From JAOUEA01 sp046732015 (GTDB lineage: Bacteria > Actinomycetota > UBA4738 > HRBIN12): a DNA stretch of 14,990 nucleotides. Position 1 is the first letter of the stretch. Every line of letters starts with the position of its first letter. Made by a program: the position numbers and the translations under genes. Below the pieces are notes generated by a model. It had not been told where the DNA came from. It saw nothing but the letters and a program-made list of their open reading frames with translations, and made no database searches. The stretch covers positions 1-14,990 of the forward strand of contig JBKPMF010000276.1 of NCBI GenBank assembly GCA_046732015.1, read 5' to 3'. Shown here piece after piece: positions 5,856 through 13,343 of the stretch.

Positions 5856-7526
5856 CTAAGCATGGGAAGCCGCGAAGACGCGCTCCCCTTCGATGTACGT
5901 CTGGTGCACGGTGGCCGACGCGATCTCCTCGGCCGGGTGTTCGAACAGGTTCCGGTCGATCACCGCGAGGTCGGCGAACTTGCCGGGCTCGATCGACCCC
6001 GTGGTCGAGTCGAGATGGTTCACGTAGGCCGAGCCCATCGTGAAGGCCGCGAGCGCGGTCGCGAGGTCGAGCCGCTCCTCGGGCAGGAACACCTCGCGGT
6101 TCTCGATCTTGTGCGGATAGTCGGCCGGCATCTGGCGGTTGACGGCGACGTGGATCTCCTCCAGCGGATCTGGGCTGGAGACGCTCCAGTCGCTGCCCAT
6201 CGCCAGCGAGGCGCCGGAGCGGACGAGGCTGCCGAACGGGTACTGCCAGCGCCAGCGGGGTTCGCCGAGGAACGGGATCGTCAGGTCGTCCATCTGGGAT
6301 TCGTGCGCCGCCCAGAGCGGCTGGGCGTTGGCGACGGCGCCCAGTTGGCGGAACCGCGGGATGTCGTCGGGATGCACGACCTGTAGATGCGCGAGATGGT
6401 GGCGGCCGTCCGATGGCCCGTTCGTCTGCAATGCGGCTTCGACCGCGTCGAGCGACTCCCGCACCGCGCGCTCGGCGAGGGCATGGAAGTGCACCTGGAA
6501 ACCCTCAGCGTCGAGCCGCGTGACGGCCTCGCGCAGGAGCTGCGGGTCGACGAAGGAGATGCCGCGGTTGTCCGTCTCGGCGCCGTGGGCGTCGAGGTAG
6601 GGGCTCAGCACCGCCGCCGTGAAGTTCTCGCAGACGCCGTCCTGCATGATCTTGACGCTGGTGGCAGCGAAGCGTCCCGCGACGCCGCGGGCTCGTTCGT
6701 CGATCAAGGCATCGATCTGCTCGAGGCCTTGGTGACGGTCCCACCAGAGCGCGCCGACCACCCTGGCGGTGAGTTCACCGGTCGTCGCCGCTCGCATGTA
6801 CGTGTCGAGGGTGTTCGACCAGCTGATCGTGCCCACGATGGCGTCCTGCCAGGCCGTGATGCCGAGGGAATGGAGGTACGCTTGGCCCTTGCGAAGGCCC
6901 TCGGCGAGCTCGTCCGCGGAGGGCTCCGGCGCGTGGACGCTCACCAGGTCGCCGGCACCCTCGTGCAGGGTCCCCGAGGGTTCACCCTGAGCGTCGCGCT
7001 CGATCCGGCCGTCGGCAGGATCGGGAGTGTCCTTGGTCACCCCGCCGATCTTCAGGGCGAGGGAGTTGACCCAGACGCCGTGGCCGTCGCGGTTCGGCAG
7101 GTAGACGGGGCGGTCGGGCACGATGCGATCGAGTGCCGCCACCGTGGGTGTGCCGCCTTCGAACGCGTCCATGGACCACCCACCGCCCAGGATCCACGGC
7201 ACCTCGGGGTGGGTGTCGGCGTAGGCCTGGATCGCGGCGAGGTATTCGTCGGCCGTCGACAGGTCGTGCAGGTTGCACTGGAGCATGTCCAGGCCGCCGC
7301 TCACGGGGTGGACATGCGCGTCCTGGAACCCCGGCACCAGCATGCGTCCGGCGAGGTCGACGACCTCCGTGCTCGGTCCGATGGCCTGGCGGACGTCGTC
7401 GTCCGTGCCGACGATGGCGATACGTCCGTCCGTGATCGCGACGGCCTGGGCCCAGCTGCGGGCGGCATCGACCGTGTAGACGGCGCCGTTCACCAAGGCG
7501 GTGTCTGCCGGTGCGGTAGGACTCAC
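5856..7526 (-). CDS. YtcJ-like amidohydrolase (metal-dependent hydrolase)
   Basis: A 556-residue amidohydrolase-superfamily protein of the YtcJ/N-substituted formamide deformylase type. The N-terminal composite beta domain (VNGAVYTVD, ITDGRIAIVG, EVVDLAGRMLVPGFQDAHVH) leads into metal-binding His71 and His73. Further barrel ligands are HFHALAERA, HLAHLQVVHP and the late GSDWSVSSPDPLEE. The C-terminal IEPGKFADLAVIDRNLFE is the usual end of the beta sandwich. Members cleave C-N bonds in amides, formamides or cyclic amides; the substrate here cannot be read. There is no signal peptide, so it is probably cytoplasmic. I chose GTG at 7526 because AGGAGG lies 8 bases upstream; the in-frame ATG at 7562 would fall inside a terminator-like hairpin. 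It lies downstream of the ABC-F gene and upstream of the small secreted protein. Confidence 0.88.
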   Translation of the reverse strand: MSPTAPADTALVNGAVYTVDAARSWAQAVAITDGRIAIVGTDDDVRQAIGPSTEVVDLAGRMLVPGFQDAHVHPVSGGLDMLQCNLHDLSTADEYLAAIQAYADTHPEVPWILGGGWSMDAFEGGTPTVAALDRIVPDRPVYLPNRDGHGVWVNSLALKIGGVTKDTPDPADGRIERDAQGEPSGTLHEGAGDLVSVHAPEPSADELAEGLRKGQAYLHSLGITAWQDAIVGTISWSNTLDTYMRAATTGELTARVVGALWWDRHQGLEQIDALIDERARGVAGRFAATSVKIMQDGVCENFTAAVLSPYLDAHGAETDNRGISFVDPQLLREAVTRLDAEGFQVHFHALAERAVRESLDAVEAALQTNGPSDGRHHLAHLQVVHPDDIPRFRQLGAVANAQPLWAAHESQMDDLTIPFLGEPRWRWQYPFGSLVRSGASLAMGSDWSVSSPDPLEEIHVAVNRQMPADYPHKIENREVFLPEERLDLATALAAFTMGSAYVNHLDSTTGSIEPGKFADLAVIDRNLFEHPAEEIASATVHQTYIEGERVFAASHA

Positions 7527-7562
7527 GGACCAGGCCTCCTGACCTACGGGGGCGCAAAGCAT

Positions 7563-7578
7563 ATCCCCTTCGGGGGAT
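7563..7578 (-). terminator. Hairpin terminator candidate after the ABC-F gene
   Basis: ATCCCC at 7563-7568 and GGGGAT at 7573-7578 pair around a 4-base loop, 27 bases past the ABC-F stop codon. On the minus strand the stem is followed by ATGCTTTGC, a weak T-run. On the plus strand the loop would be a stable C(UUCG)G tetraloop. The position suits termination of the ABC-F transcript and argues against starting the amidohydrolase at 7562. Confidence 0.5.
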
Positions 7579-7605
7579 GCTCCACCACGGACCGATGCCG
7601 CCCGT

Positions 7606-9201
7606 CTAGGCCAAAGCGACTAGGTCGAGCAGGTCCTCGTCCCAGTAGTCCAGCGTGCCGTCGGGCATCAGTAGCACCCGTTCTGGCGCAAGCGCTTCAA
7701 CGAATTCGGTGTCGTGGCTCACGATCACCATGGCCCCGGGCCAGTCCTGCAGCGCCTCGGCGATGGCGGTCCGACTGGGCGGATCGAGGTTGTTCGTCGG
7801 CTCGTCGAGCAGCAGCAGGTTCTTCCGGCCCGCCACCAGCTGGGCGAGCGCGAGCTTCGTCTTCTCTCCCCCGCTGAGGGTGCCGGCATCCTGGAACGCG
7901 ATCGCCCCGCTCAGGCCGAACATCCCCAGCAGCGATCGCAGCTGCTGGTCCTCGGCCGGCGATTCGGCCCGCATGTGGGTCAGCACGTCGACACCGTCGG
8001 TGATGCCCTCGTGTTCCTGGGCGTAGTAGCCCGGCACCACGCCGTGCCCGAAGCGGAACGTCCCCGCGTCGGCGTCGGTCTGCTCGGTGAGGATCCGCAG
8101 CAGGCTGGTCTTGCCCGCGCCGTTGAGTCCCATGATGAGCAGGCGGTCGCCGCGCGCGACGGAGAACGTGACGTCGTCGAACACCGGCGGGCCTCCGTAG
8201 GACTTGGCGAGCCCTTCCGTCGTGAGCACCGTCTTGCCGCAATGTGGCGGCTCGGGGAACCGGAACTTCACCGTGCGTTCCTTCGTCGGGCCCTCGACCT
8301 TGCGCTCGGCGAGCTTGGCGGCCCGCGTGTCGAGCGTCTTGGCCTTCCGCGCGCGTTTCGCCGTCTGGCCGCGCATCGAGTCGGCGAGCGTCTTCAGCCG
8401 TTTGATCTCCGCTTCCTGCCGCGAAGCGAGAGCGGTGAGGCGTTCCTCGTCCTGACGGCGGGCCTCGCGGTACTGGGAGTACGTGCCCTTGTACTCGACG
8501 ACGCCGTCCCGATCGAGGTGCAGGATCCTCGTGATCGACGTGTCGAGGAGCCCGATGTCGTGGCTCACCACCATGAGCGCCCCCTTGTAGGACGCCAGGA
8601 ACTTCATGAGCCACAGCTTGGCGTCGGCGTCGAGGTGGTTCGTGGGTTCGTCCAGCATCAGCAGGTCCGAGCCGCCGAAGAGGATCCGGGCCAGCTCGAG
8701 CCGGCGTCGCTCCCCACCCGAGAGCGCCCCGACGGGCAGGGCCAGGCGATCGTTCGCGAGCCCGAGCCCCGCCGTGATCGTCCGCGCTTCGGACTCGGCC
8801 TGATAGCCGCCGGTGTCGCGGTAGGCCTCCTCCGCCCGGGCGAACCGGGCGACGTTACGGTCGTCGTGGGATTCCTCGAGCGCGGTGCGGGCCTTCTCCA
8901 CACGGCGGGCCATCTCGACGAGATCACGGGCGGCCAGGATGTACTCCAGGCCCTTGATGAGGTCGTCCTCGCGATGCTGGCGGGGGTCCTGCCGAAGGTA
9001 GCCAAGCGCTCCACGATGGATGGCGCTGCCCCCTGCGGCGGGCGCCTCCCCGGCGAGCACCTTGAGCGTGCTGGTCTTGCCCGCACCGTTGCGACCGACG
9101 ACGCCCATCTTGTCGCCGGCGCGCAGGCTGAACGTGAGGTGTTCGACGACCGTCTTGCCGCCGGCTTCGACCTCCAGATCGTGGACCTCGAGCGTGCTCA
9201 T
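7606..9201 (-). CDS. ABC-F family ATPase (ribosome-associated translation factor or resistance protein)
   Basis: A 531-residue soluble protein with two ABC ATPase domains and no membrane segment. Domain 1 has Walker A GRNGAGKTS (36-44), LSGGE (160-164) and LMLDEPTNHLD (181-191). Domain 2 has GLNGAGKTS (358-366), LSGGE (442-446) and LLLLDEPTNNLD (462-473). Between them, about 240-315, is a highly charged linker (the P-site tRNA interaction motif region). ABC-F proteins bind the ribosomal E site and relieve stalling or displace antibiotics. Whether this one is housekeeping or for resistance cannot be told. The ATG at 9201 overlaps the stop codon of a small upstream ORF (ATGA), and a weaker AGGAG site also precedes it. 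It is divergent from the membrane protein gene at 9405. The family call is firm. Confidence 0.92.
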   Translation of the reverse strand: MSTLEVHDLEVEAGGKTVVEHLTFSLRAGDKMGVVGRNGAGKTSTLKVLAGEAPAAGGSAIHRGALGYLRQDPRQHREDDLIKGLEYILAARDLVEMARRVEKARTALEESHDDRNVARFARAEEAYRDTGGYQAESEARTITAGLGLANDRLALPVGALSGGERRRLELARILFGGSDLLMLDEPTNHLDADAKLWLMKFLASYKGALMVVSHDIGLLDTSITRILHLDRDGVVEYKGTYSQYREARRQDEERLTALASRQEAEIKRLKTLADSMRGQTAKRARKAKTLDTRAAKLAERKVEGPTKERTVKFRFPEPPHCGKTVLTTEGLAKSYGGPPVFDDVTFSVARGDRLLIMGLNGAGKTSLLRILTEQTDADAGTFRFGHGVVPGYYAQEHEGITDGVDVLTHMRAESPAEDQQLRSLLGMFGLSGAIAFQDAGTLSGGEKTKLALAQLVAGRKNLLLLDEPTNNLDPPSRTAIAEALQDWPGAMVIVSHDTEFVEALAPERVLLMPDGTLDYWDEDLLDLVALA

Positions 9202-9266
9202 CGCGATGCTCCTGGGCGCGGTGGAACGGATGGCGGGGCGGGAGTGGATGCGTGGTGCCGGGACAT
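9198..9266 (-). CDS. Proline-rich leader ORF (22 codons) translationally coupled to the ABC-F gene
   Basis: Starting at ATG 9264-9266, this frame encodes 22 residues: MSRHHASTPAPP, then SVPPRPGASR, with six prolines at 9, 11, 12, 15, 16 and 18. Its TGA (9198-9200) overlaps the ABC-F start codon as ATGA. Upstream is GAGGAGGT (9275-9282), a near-ideal ribosome binding site with an 8-base spacer, better than the one before the ABC-F gene itself. The layout implies that ribosomes load at the leader and reinitiate on the ABC-F frame. ABC-F resistance genes in other bacteria are often controlled by leader peptides. Ribosome pausing on the proline-rich stretch could adjust ABC-F synthesis; this is inference. 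The ORF and its signals are read directly. Confidence 0.6.
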   Translation of the reverse strand: MSRHHASTPAPPSVPPRPGASR

Positions 9267-9302
9267 GTGGTGGGACCTCCTCGAGTGGGTGGCGGGTACG
9301 CC

Positions 9303-9332
9303 GACACGGCCCGCGGTGTCGCGGTGGCCGTG
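9303..9332 (-). promoter_or_regulatory. Two mutually exclusive hairpins in the ABC-F 5' leader
   Basis: GACAC (9303-9307) can pair with GTGTC (9316-9320), and CACGGCC (9305-9311) can pair with GGCCGTG (9326-9332). The two share bases and cannot form together. They lie just upstream of the leader ORF ribosome binding site in the predicted untranslated region. In GC-rich DNA such pairs can arise by chance, so a regulatory role is speculative. Confidence 0.25.
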
Positions 9333-9366
9333 CTACGAGGAGTCCGCACTAGCTCATGTGTCGTCG

Positions 9367-9394
9367 AGTGTAGCAACGCGCGCGGCCATGGGAA
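9367..9394 (-). promoter_or_regulatory. Candidate promoter for the leader/ABC-F transcript
   Basis: On the minus strand, TTCCCA (9389-9394) and TACACT (9367-9372) are spaced by 16 bases, each matching four of six sigma-70-type consensus bases. The start of transcription would be near 9360, giving a leader of about 95 bases before the small ORF. It overlaps the ribosome binding site of the divergent gene at 9405. A weak call, made from consensus only. Confidence 0.35.
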
Positions 9395-9404
9395 GGTAGC
9401 GCCC

Positions 9405-10802
9405 GTGCAAGGATCGCGAGCCAGCCGCAGCGTGTGGGTGATCGCCGGAGCGTCGGCTGCTGTCCAGATCGTCGTCGCGTCGCTGCATCGCGCTCCGTCG
9501 TGGGACGAAGCGATCTACCTCTCCCAGGTCACCCGCGGAGATGTGGCCCTGCCCTTCGTGGCGTCGCGAGCGCGAGGGATCACCGTCCTGGTGGCGCCGC
9601 TCGCCTCCTTGGGCGCTCCGCTGTGGCTGGTGCGTTTAGCCCTGGTGCTCGGGAGCTCGCTCCTGACGGCCCTGGTGTTCCGCCTCTGGGTGCCGATCCT
9701 GGGATGGGGCGCCCCCGCTGGGATGGTGCTGTTCATGGGATCGTGGCCGGCCCTGTTCTACGGGTCCGAGGTGATGCCGAACCTGTGGGCGGCGTTGTTC
9801 GCGGTGGGAACCCTGGCCCTCCTCTCCCGGTGTACGCGCGACCCGGATGTCCGACCCGGAGATCTGGCGGGCGTCGGACTCATGGCTGCGGCCATGGCGC
9901 TCATGCGACCACCGGATGCCGTGGTCCTCGCGGTGGCGGCGTCGGTCGTGATCCTGGCGATGCGTGGGCCGGTGCGGGCGATCGTGGCCGTGATCGTGGG
10001 GGTGTCGGCGGGCACGCTCCCCTGGTTGATCGAGATGAGCGTTCGGTACGACGGGCCCCGCGAAGCGATCGATGCCGCACGCACGGTCTCCCATGTGGGC
10101 GGCGCCTTCTCCGGCGTCGCCGAACACCTCCGGCTCACCGACGGCCCGCTGCTCGGTCCGCAGCCGGGTGGTGCCTTCCCTTGGGTGGGCGTCCTGTGGT
10201 GGGTGATGCTGATCGGTCTCAGCGCCTGGGCCCTTCGGCCCGGGGCGGATCGCCGGCGAACGTTGGGGGTGCGCGTGGCGGCCGTCGTGGGGGGCGCCCT
10301 CGCGGTGGAGTACCTGTTCCTCGTCTCCGGACTCGCGCCGCGGTTCCTGTTGCCCGCGCTCGCGGCGCTCTCCGTATCGGCCGGCGCAGGTCTGGAGTCG
10401 CTCCGTCACCAAGGGCGGTTCGGCACGATCGCGAGCGTGGCGGCGGGGGTCATCCTCGCGGGTTGGCTCCTCTGGCAGGTCGGTACCTTCGACCGCCTGG
10501 AGGCTCAGGCCCGCGACGAGCGTCGGATCCCGGAGGCCGTCGGCCTCGCGATCGGTGACGCCGTGGGCGAGCAGGGGTGCGTGGTCGCGAGTACCGACGA
10601 CTTCGCGCAGGTGGCGTTCGCGGCAGGCTGCGCCGGCAGGGACCTCGCCGATCTCGGATCGACCACGCTCGACCCGCTCGTCGGGGCGGCCGGCGCGCGC
10701 GAGGTCATCGTCGCGAGCAGGAGTGCCGGTGTCACGGAGATCCCCGGGTCGCCTGTCCCCTTGCCCGATGCCGCGTGGACCGCGGTGGAGGTGACACCGT
10801 GA
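9405..10802 (+). CDS. Polytopic membrane protein, GT-C fold glycosyltransferase-like
   Basis: A 465-residue integral membrane protein with many hydrophobic helices from residue 9 to about 405, and a soluble tail of about 60 residues. The first non-membrane loop holds APSWDEAIYLSQV (Asp34-Glu35), the acidic pair placed as in GT-C enzymes of the GT39/ArnT type, which transfer sugars from polyprenyl-phosphate donors on the outer face of the membrane. The product and donor cannot be inferred. I chose GTG at 9405 because GGAAGG (9391-9396) lies 8 bases upstream; a longer in-frame extension to 9252 would run through the divergent promoter. Its TGA is followed closely by the next gene, so the two form an operon. 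Without a clear family-wide motif set the GT-C call is moderate; an unassigned membrane protein is the alternative. Confidence 0.7.
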   Translation: MQGSRASRSVWVIAGASAAVQIVVASLHRAPSWDEAIYLSQVTRGDVALPFVASRARGITVLVAPLASLGAPLWLVRLALVLGSSLLTALVFRLWVPILGWGAPAGMVLFMGSWPALFYGSEVMPNLWAALFAVGTLALLSRCTRDPDVRPGDLAGVGLMAAAMALMRPPDAVVLAVAASVVILAMRGPVRAIVAVIVGVSAGTLPWLIEMSVRYDGPREAIDAARTVSHVGGAFSGVAEHLRLTDGPLLGPQPGGAFPWVGVLWWVMLIGLSAWALRPGADRRRTLGVRVAAVVGGALAVEYLFLVSGLAPRFLLPALAALSVSAGAGLESLRHQGRFGTIASVAAGVILAGWLLWQVGTFDRLEAQARDERRIPEAVGLAIGDAVGEQGCVVASTDDFAQVAFAAGCAGRDLADLGSTTLDPLVGAAGAREVIVASRSAGVTEIPGSPVPLPDAAWTAVEVTP

Positions 10803-10819
10803 CCCAGGAGGTACTCACC

Positions 10820-11914
10820 GTGCGCGCGCTGAACCGCGCAACGCTCGCTCGGCAACTGCTGCTGGAGCGCGCCTCCGTCTCGCCGAGCCACGCCGTGCAC
10901 CACCTCGTGGGTCTGCAGGCGCAGGTCCCGAACAACCCGTACATCGGCCTGTGGTCACGGCTCGCCGGCTTCGACCCTATGTCGGTCTCGGATCTCGTCC
11001 GCGACCGGGCGCTCGTGCGCCTGACGGTGATGCGCGGGACGCTGCACCTCGTCACGGCGGACGACTGCCTGCTGCTGCGGCCCCTCATGCAACCCGTGCT
11101 GGACGACGAACGACGGCATCATCGCGACTTCGCCCCGCTCCTCGAGGGCGTCGATCTCGGGCCCGTGAACGCGTTCGGGCGTGAGGTCCTGTCGGAGCGG
11201 GCGATGAGCGGTACGGAACTCCGCGCTGCGATGCAGGAACGGTTCCCAGCACTCGATGCCGGGGCGCTCGCGTTCGCCTGTCGAAGCGGCCTGGCGTTGG
11301 TCCAGGTACCGCCGCGAGGCGAATGGGGACGCTCCTCACAGGTCCGGCTGATGACCGCCGAAGCCTTCCTCGGAAGACCGGTCGAAGCGCAGCCGTCGAT
11401 CGACGAGGTGGTGCTGCGCTACCTCGGCGCGTTCGGACCTGCGACCACGAGCGACATCTCGGCGTGGTGCCGGCTGCGCGGGATGGCCGAGGTCGTCGAA
11501 CGGGTTCGCCCTCGACTCCGTGTGTTCGGCAACGAGCGTGGTCGGGAGCTCTTCGACCTCCCTGAGGCGCCTCGTCCCGATCCCAGCGTGCCGGCCCCGA
11601 TCCGCTTCCTGCCCGAATACGACAACCTTTGGCTCGCCCACGACGACCGGTCGCGCGTGCTCACGGAGGACGATGGTCGGTGGATGCAGCTGGCGAGCGC
11701 GCCGTTCCGCGGCTCGGTGTTGATCGACGGGTGGCTCCGCGCCTCGTGGCACCTCGAGAACCGGACCGAGGACGGGGGGGCCACGTTGTTCGTCGCGCCG
11801 ACGGGCCGGCTCCCGAAGCGGACGGTCGCGTCGGTGTCCGCAGAGGGCCGTCGACTGCTCAGGATGATCGGCACCCCGGGTGCCGACGTCAGATGGATGG
11901 AGCCGCCCTACTGA
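10820..11914 (+). CDS. Winged-helix DNA-binding domain protein (HTH_42/YcaQ-like family)
   Basis: A 364-residue protein of the actinobacterial winged-helix family related to YcaQ. The N-terminal region has the family pattern LARQLLLERA, HHLVGLQAQVPNNPYIGLWSR and VRLTVMRGTLHLVTADD. The middle has RYLGAFGPATTSDISAWCRL (a helix-turn-helix-like stretch) and the C-terminal part FLPEYDNLWLAHDDRSRV. Some relatives are DNA glycosylases that unhook crosslinks; most, including this one, have no proven role. I chose GTG at 10820 because AGGAGGT (10806-10812) is 7 bases upstream; the GTG at 10799, overlapping the previous stop codon, has no such site. It follows the membrane protein gene by 17 bases and ends 4 bases from the convergent phosphoesterase gene. 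Confidence 0.82.
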   Translation: MRALNRATLARQLLLERASVSPSHAVHHLVGLQAQVPNNPYIGLWSRLAGFDPMSVSDLVRDRALVRLTVMRGTLHLVTADDCLLLRPLMQPVLDDERRHHRDFAPLLEGVDLGPVNAFGREVLSERAMSGTELRAAMQERFPALDAGALAFACRSGLALVQVPPRGEWGRSSQVRLMTAEAFLGRPVEAQPSIDEVVLRYLGAFGPATTSDISAWCRLRGMAEVVERVRPRLRVFGNERGRELFDLPEAPRPDPSVPAPIRFLPEYDNLWLAHDDRSRVLTEDDGRWMQLASAPFRGSVLIDGWLRASWHLENRTEDGGATLFVAPTGRLPKRTVASVSAEGRRLLRMIGTPGADVRWMEPPY

Positions 11915-11918
11915 ACGG

Positions 11919-12773
11919 CTACGAGCACGAGCCCGAGGCGGAATCCTTCACGTCGCCGAGGGCAGTGACTAGTTGCATCGACCAGCCACCCGTATTGAGC
12001 GTGAACTTCCCGACCGCCTTGATACCCCTGATGCGCTTGACGCTGTTCGGCACCGGCGATCCGAACGGGTAGCCAGGTTCGGCCACCCCGCCGGTTCCGA
12101 TGACGAACTCGGTGATGCCGTTCTGCTGGGCGAAGCGCTCGTAGTTATGCTCGTGGCCGGTCAGGACGAGCTCGGCATGGTCAGCGGCGAGCAGGCTCCA
12201 GAACGGTTGGACAGCGGTCGTCCCACCGTGGGCGGTGCCTGACGAGAATCGAGGGTGGTGCCAGTACGCCAGCGTGCACTGGTGCTTGTCGGAAGCGAGG
12301 TCTGAGGCCAGCCACTGGTACTGGTCAGAACCCGGTCCACACCCACCGATGTAGCTGCAATTCGAATCGAGACTGACGAGGTGCCAGTCTCCGACATCGA
12401 ACGAGTACCACGTCCTTCCCGAGATATCGAAGTAGGCCCTGTACCCGCGGGCTCCCACGGTCAGATACTCGTGGTTCCCGGGGCTCGGACGTGTGCGGGT
12501 CTTGAACGTTCCCCAAGACTTGTCGTAGGACTTCTGGTACTGGGAGATCGAGCCCTCGGAATACTGGTTGTCGCCCAGCGTGAGTGCCACGACGGGGTCG
12601 ATGGCCAGGACCCGGTTGGCAGTCCCAGCGCAGGACTTCGGATCGTTCTTGCCACAGATATCTCCGGCCGCGGTGATGACAACGGACGTCGCCCTCGGCA
12701 CGTCAGCGGCTGGAGCGACGAGCGACCCGAGAAAGACCACCAGCGCGAGTATGCCCTTTGCCATCGACGTCAT
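11919..12773 (-). CDS. Secreted metallophosphoesterase (calcineurin-like, purple acid phosphatase type)
   Basis: A 284-residue exported phosphoesterase. Residues 1-23 form a signal peptide (MTSMAKGILALVVFLGSLVAP). The metal-binding blocks are in the standard order: Asp38 in AAGDIC, GDNQY (67-71), GNHEY (99-103), WHHPRF (161-166) and GHEHNYER (196-203), which together bind a two-metal centre. Five cysteines in the mature part (40, 48, 139, 145, 156) and another near the C-terminus (283) suggest disulfides, fitting an extracytoplasmic site. The substrate is not readable; phosphomonoesters or diesters are typical. The ATG at 12773 has AGAAGG 9 bases upstream and gives a clean signal peptide. An in-frame TTG at 12836 is less likely. 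The G/C content of this gene looks a little lower than that of its neighbours, perhaps from a separate origin. Confidence 0.87.
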   Translation of the reverse strand: MTSMAKGILALVVFLGSLVAPAADVPRATSVVITAAGDICGKNDPKSCAGTANRVLAIDPVVALTLGDNQYSEGSISQYQKSYDKSWGTFKTRTRPSPGNHEYLTVGARGYRAYFDISGRTWYSFDVGDWHLVSLDSNCSYIGGCGPGSDQYQWLASDLASDKHQCTLAYWHHPRFSSGTAHGGTTAVQPFWSLLAADHAELVLTGHEHNYERFAQQNGITEFVIGTGGVAEPGYPFGSPVPNSVKRIRGIKAVGKFTLNTGGWSMQLVTALGDVKDSASGSCS

Positions 12774-12974
12774 GAGAGCCGCCCTTCTACTGCGTTCCTC
12801 CTCCCATAACCGCGTCCTCGTGAGGAGGCCCCGCAAGATCCCCAGGATACCGACTTGGCTGGGAGCCTATGGAGCCGGCTCACGCGGGCTAACTCCACCC
12901 ACCCGCTTGACCACCGAGCAGCAGCGAGGGAAAGACGAGGGTCTTGGTTCGCGAGTTGCCGCTGGTCACACTAG

Positions 12975-13061
12975 TGTCGGAGGGGGGACTTGAACCCCCA
13001 CCCCCATCGCTGGGGACTAGGCCCTCAACCTAGCGCGTCTACCGAATTCCGCCACTCCGAC
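12975..13061 (-). tRNA. tRNA-Leu (anticodon GAG)
   Basis: An 87-base class II tRNA. The 7-bp acceptor stem pairs GTCGGAG with CTCCGAC, with A as discriminator. The anticodon stem CTAGG/CCTAG encloses the loop TTGAGGG, so the anticodon is GAG (13024-13026), reading leucine CUC/CUU codons. A long variable arm (TCCCCAGCGATGGGG) and a T loop with GTTCAAGT are present. CCA is not encoded. It starts 36 bases past the secG stop codon and is probably on the same transcript. Confidence 0.96.
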
Positions 13062-13097
13062 GAGGCCGGGCGATTCTACCAACGGGGTGGTGGCGAC

Positions 13098-13325
13098 CTA
13101 CGGGTCCCACTTCCAGGACAGCCAGAAGGTGCAGAGGCCGAAGATCACGCCGGAGACGACGGTCAGCTTGTCCAGCGTCCGCTCCAAGGCCGTTCCGCCG
13201 GACAGCGACGAGGTGCCGCCGAACATGTCGGACAGACCGCTCCCCCGTCCTGAGTGCAACAGGATCGTGAGGATCAGGAACAACGCCGCGATGACGTCGA
13301 TGACGATGATGACCGTGTTGAGCAT
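13098..13325 (-). CDS. secG: SecG, protein-export membrane subunit
   Basis: A 75-residue protein with two membrane helices, about residues 4-24 and 53-72, joined by a loop with GRGSGLSDMFGG, the conserved SecG motif. SecG is the small accessory subunit of the SecYEG translocase. Its length is normal for actinobacteria. The ATG at 13325 has GGAG 7 bases upstream. It lies 18 bases after the peptide transporter ATPase stop codon and before tRNA-Leu. Co-transcription with both is likely. Confidence 0.93.
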   Translation of the reverse strand: MLNTVIIVIDVIAALFLILTILLHSGRGSGLSDMFGGTSSLSGGTALERTLDKLTVVSGVIFGLCTFWLSWKWDP

Positions 13326-13343
13326 GCCTGGACTCCGTGGGAT

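Noticed and set aside
4079..9399. Other long plus-strand frames (4079-5380, 6387-7877, 7714-9399)
   Set aside because: All are antisense to well-supported genes (Rieske, amidohydrolase, ABC-F) and show no domain motif or ribosome binding site.
9252..9404. N-terminal extension of the membrane protein upstream of 9405
   Set aside because: It would cross the ABC-F promoter and leader region, and a GGAAGG site supports the GTG at 9405.
12774..12836. N-terminal extension of the phosphoesterase to a TTG at 12836
   Set aside because: It would add charged residues before a clean signal peptide; the ATG at 12773 has an AGAAGG site.
12968..12977. 10-bp palindrome ACACTAGTGT overlapping the tRNA-Leu 3' end, considered as an attachment site or terminator
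   Set aside because: It is short, has no T-tract, no integrase gene or second copy nearby, and partly reflects the tRNA sequence itself.
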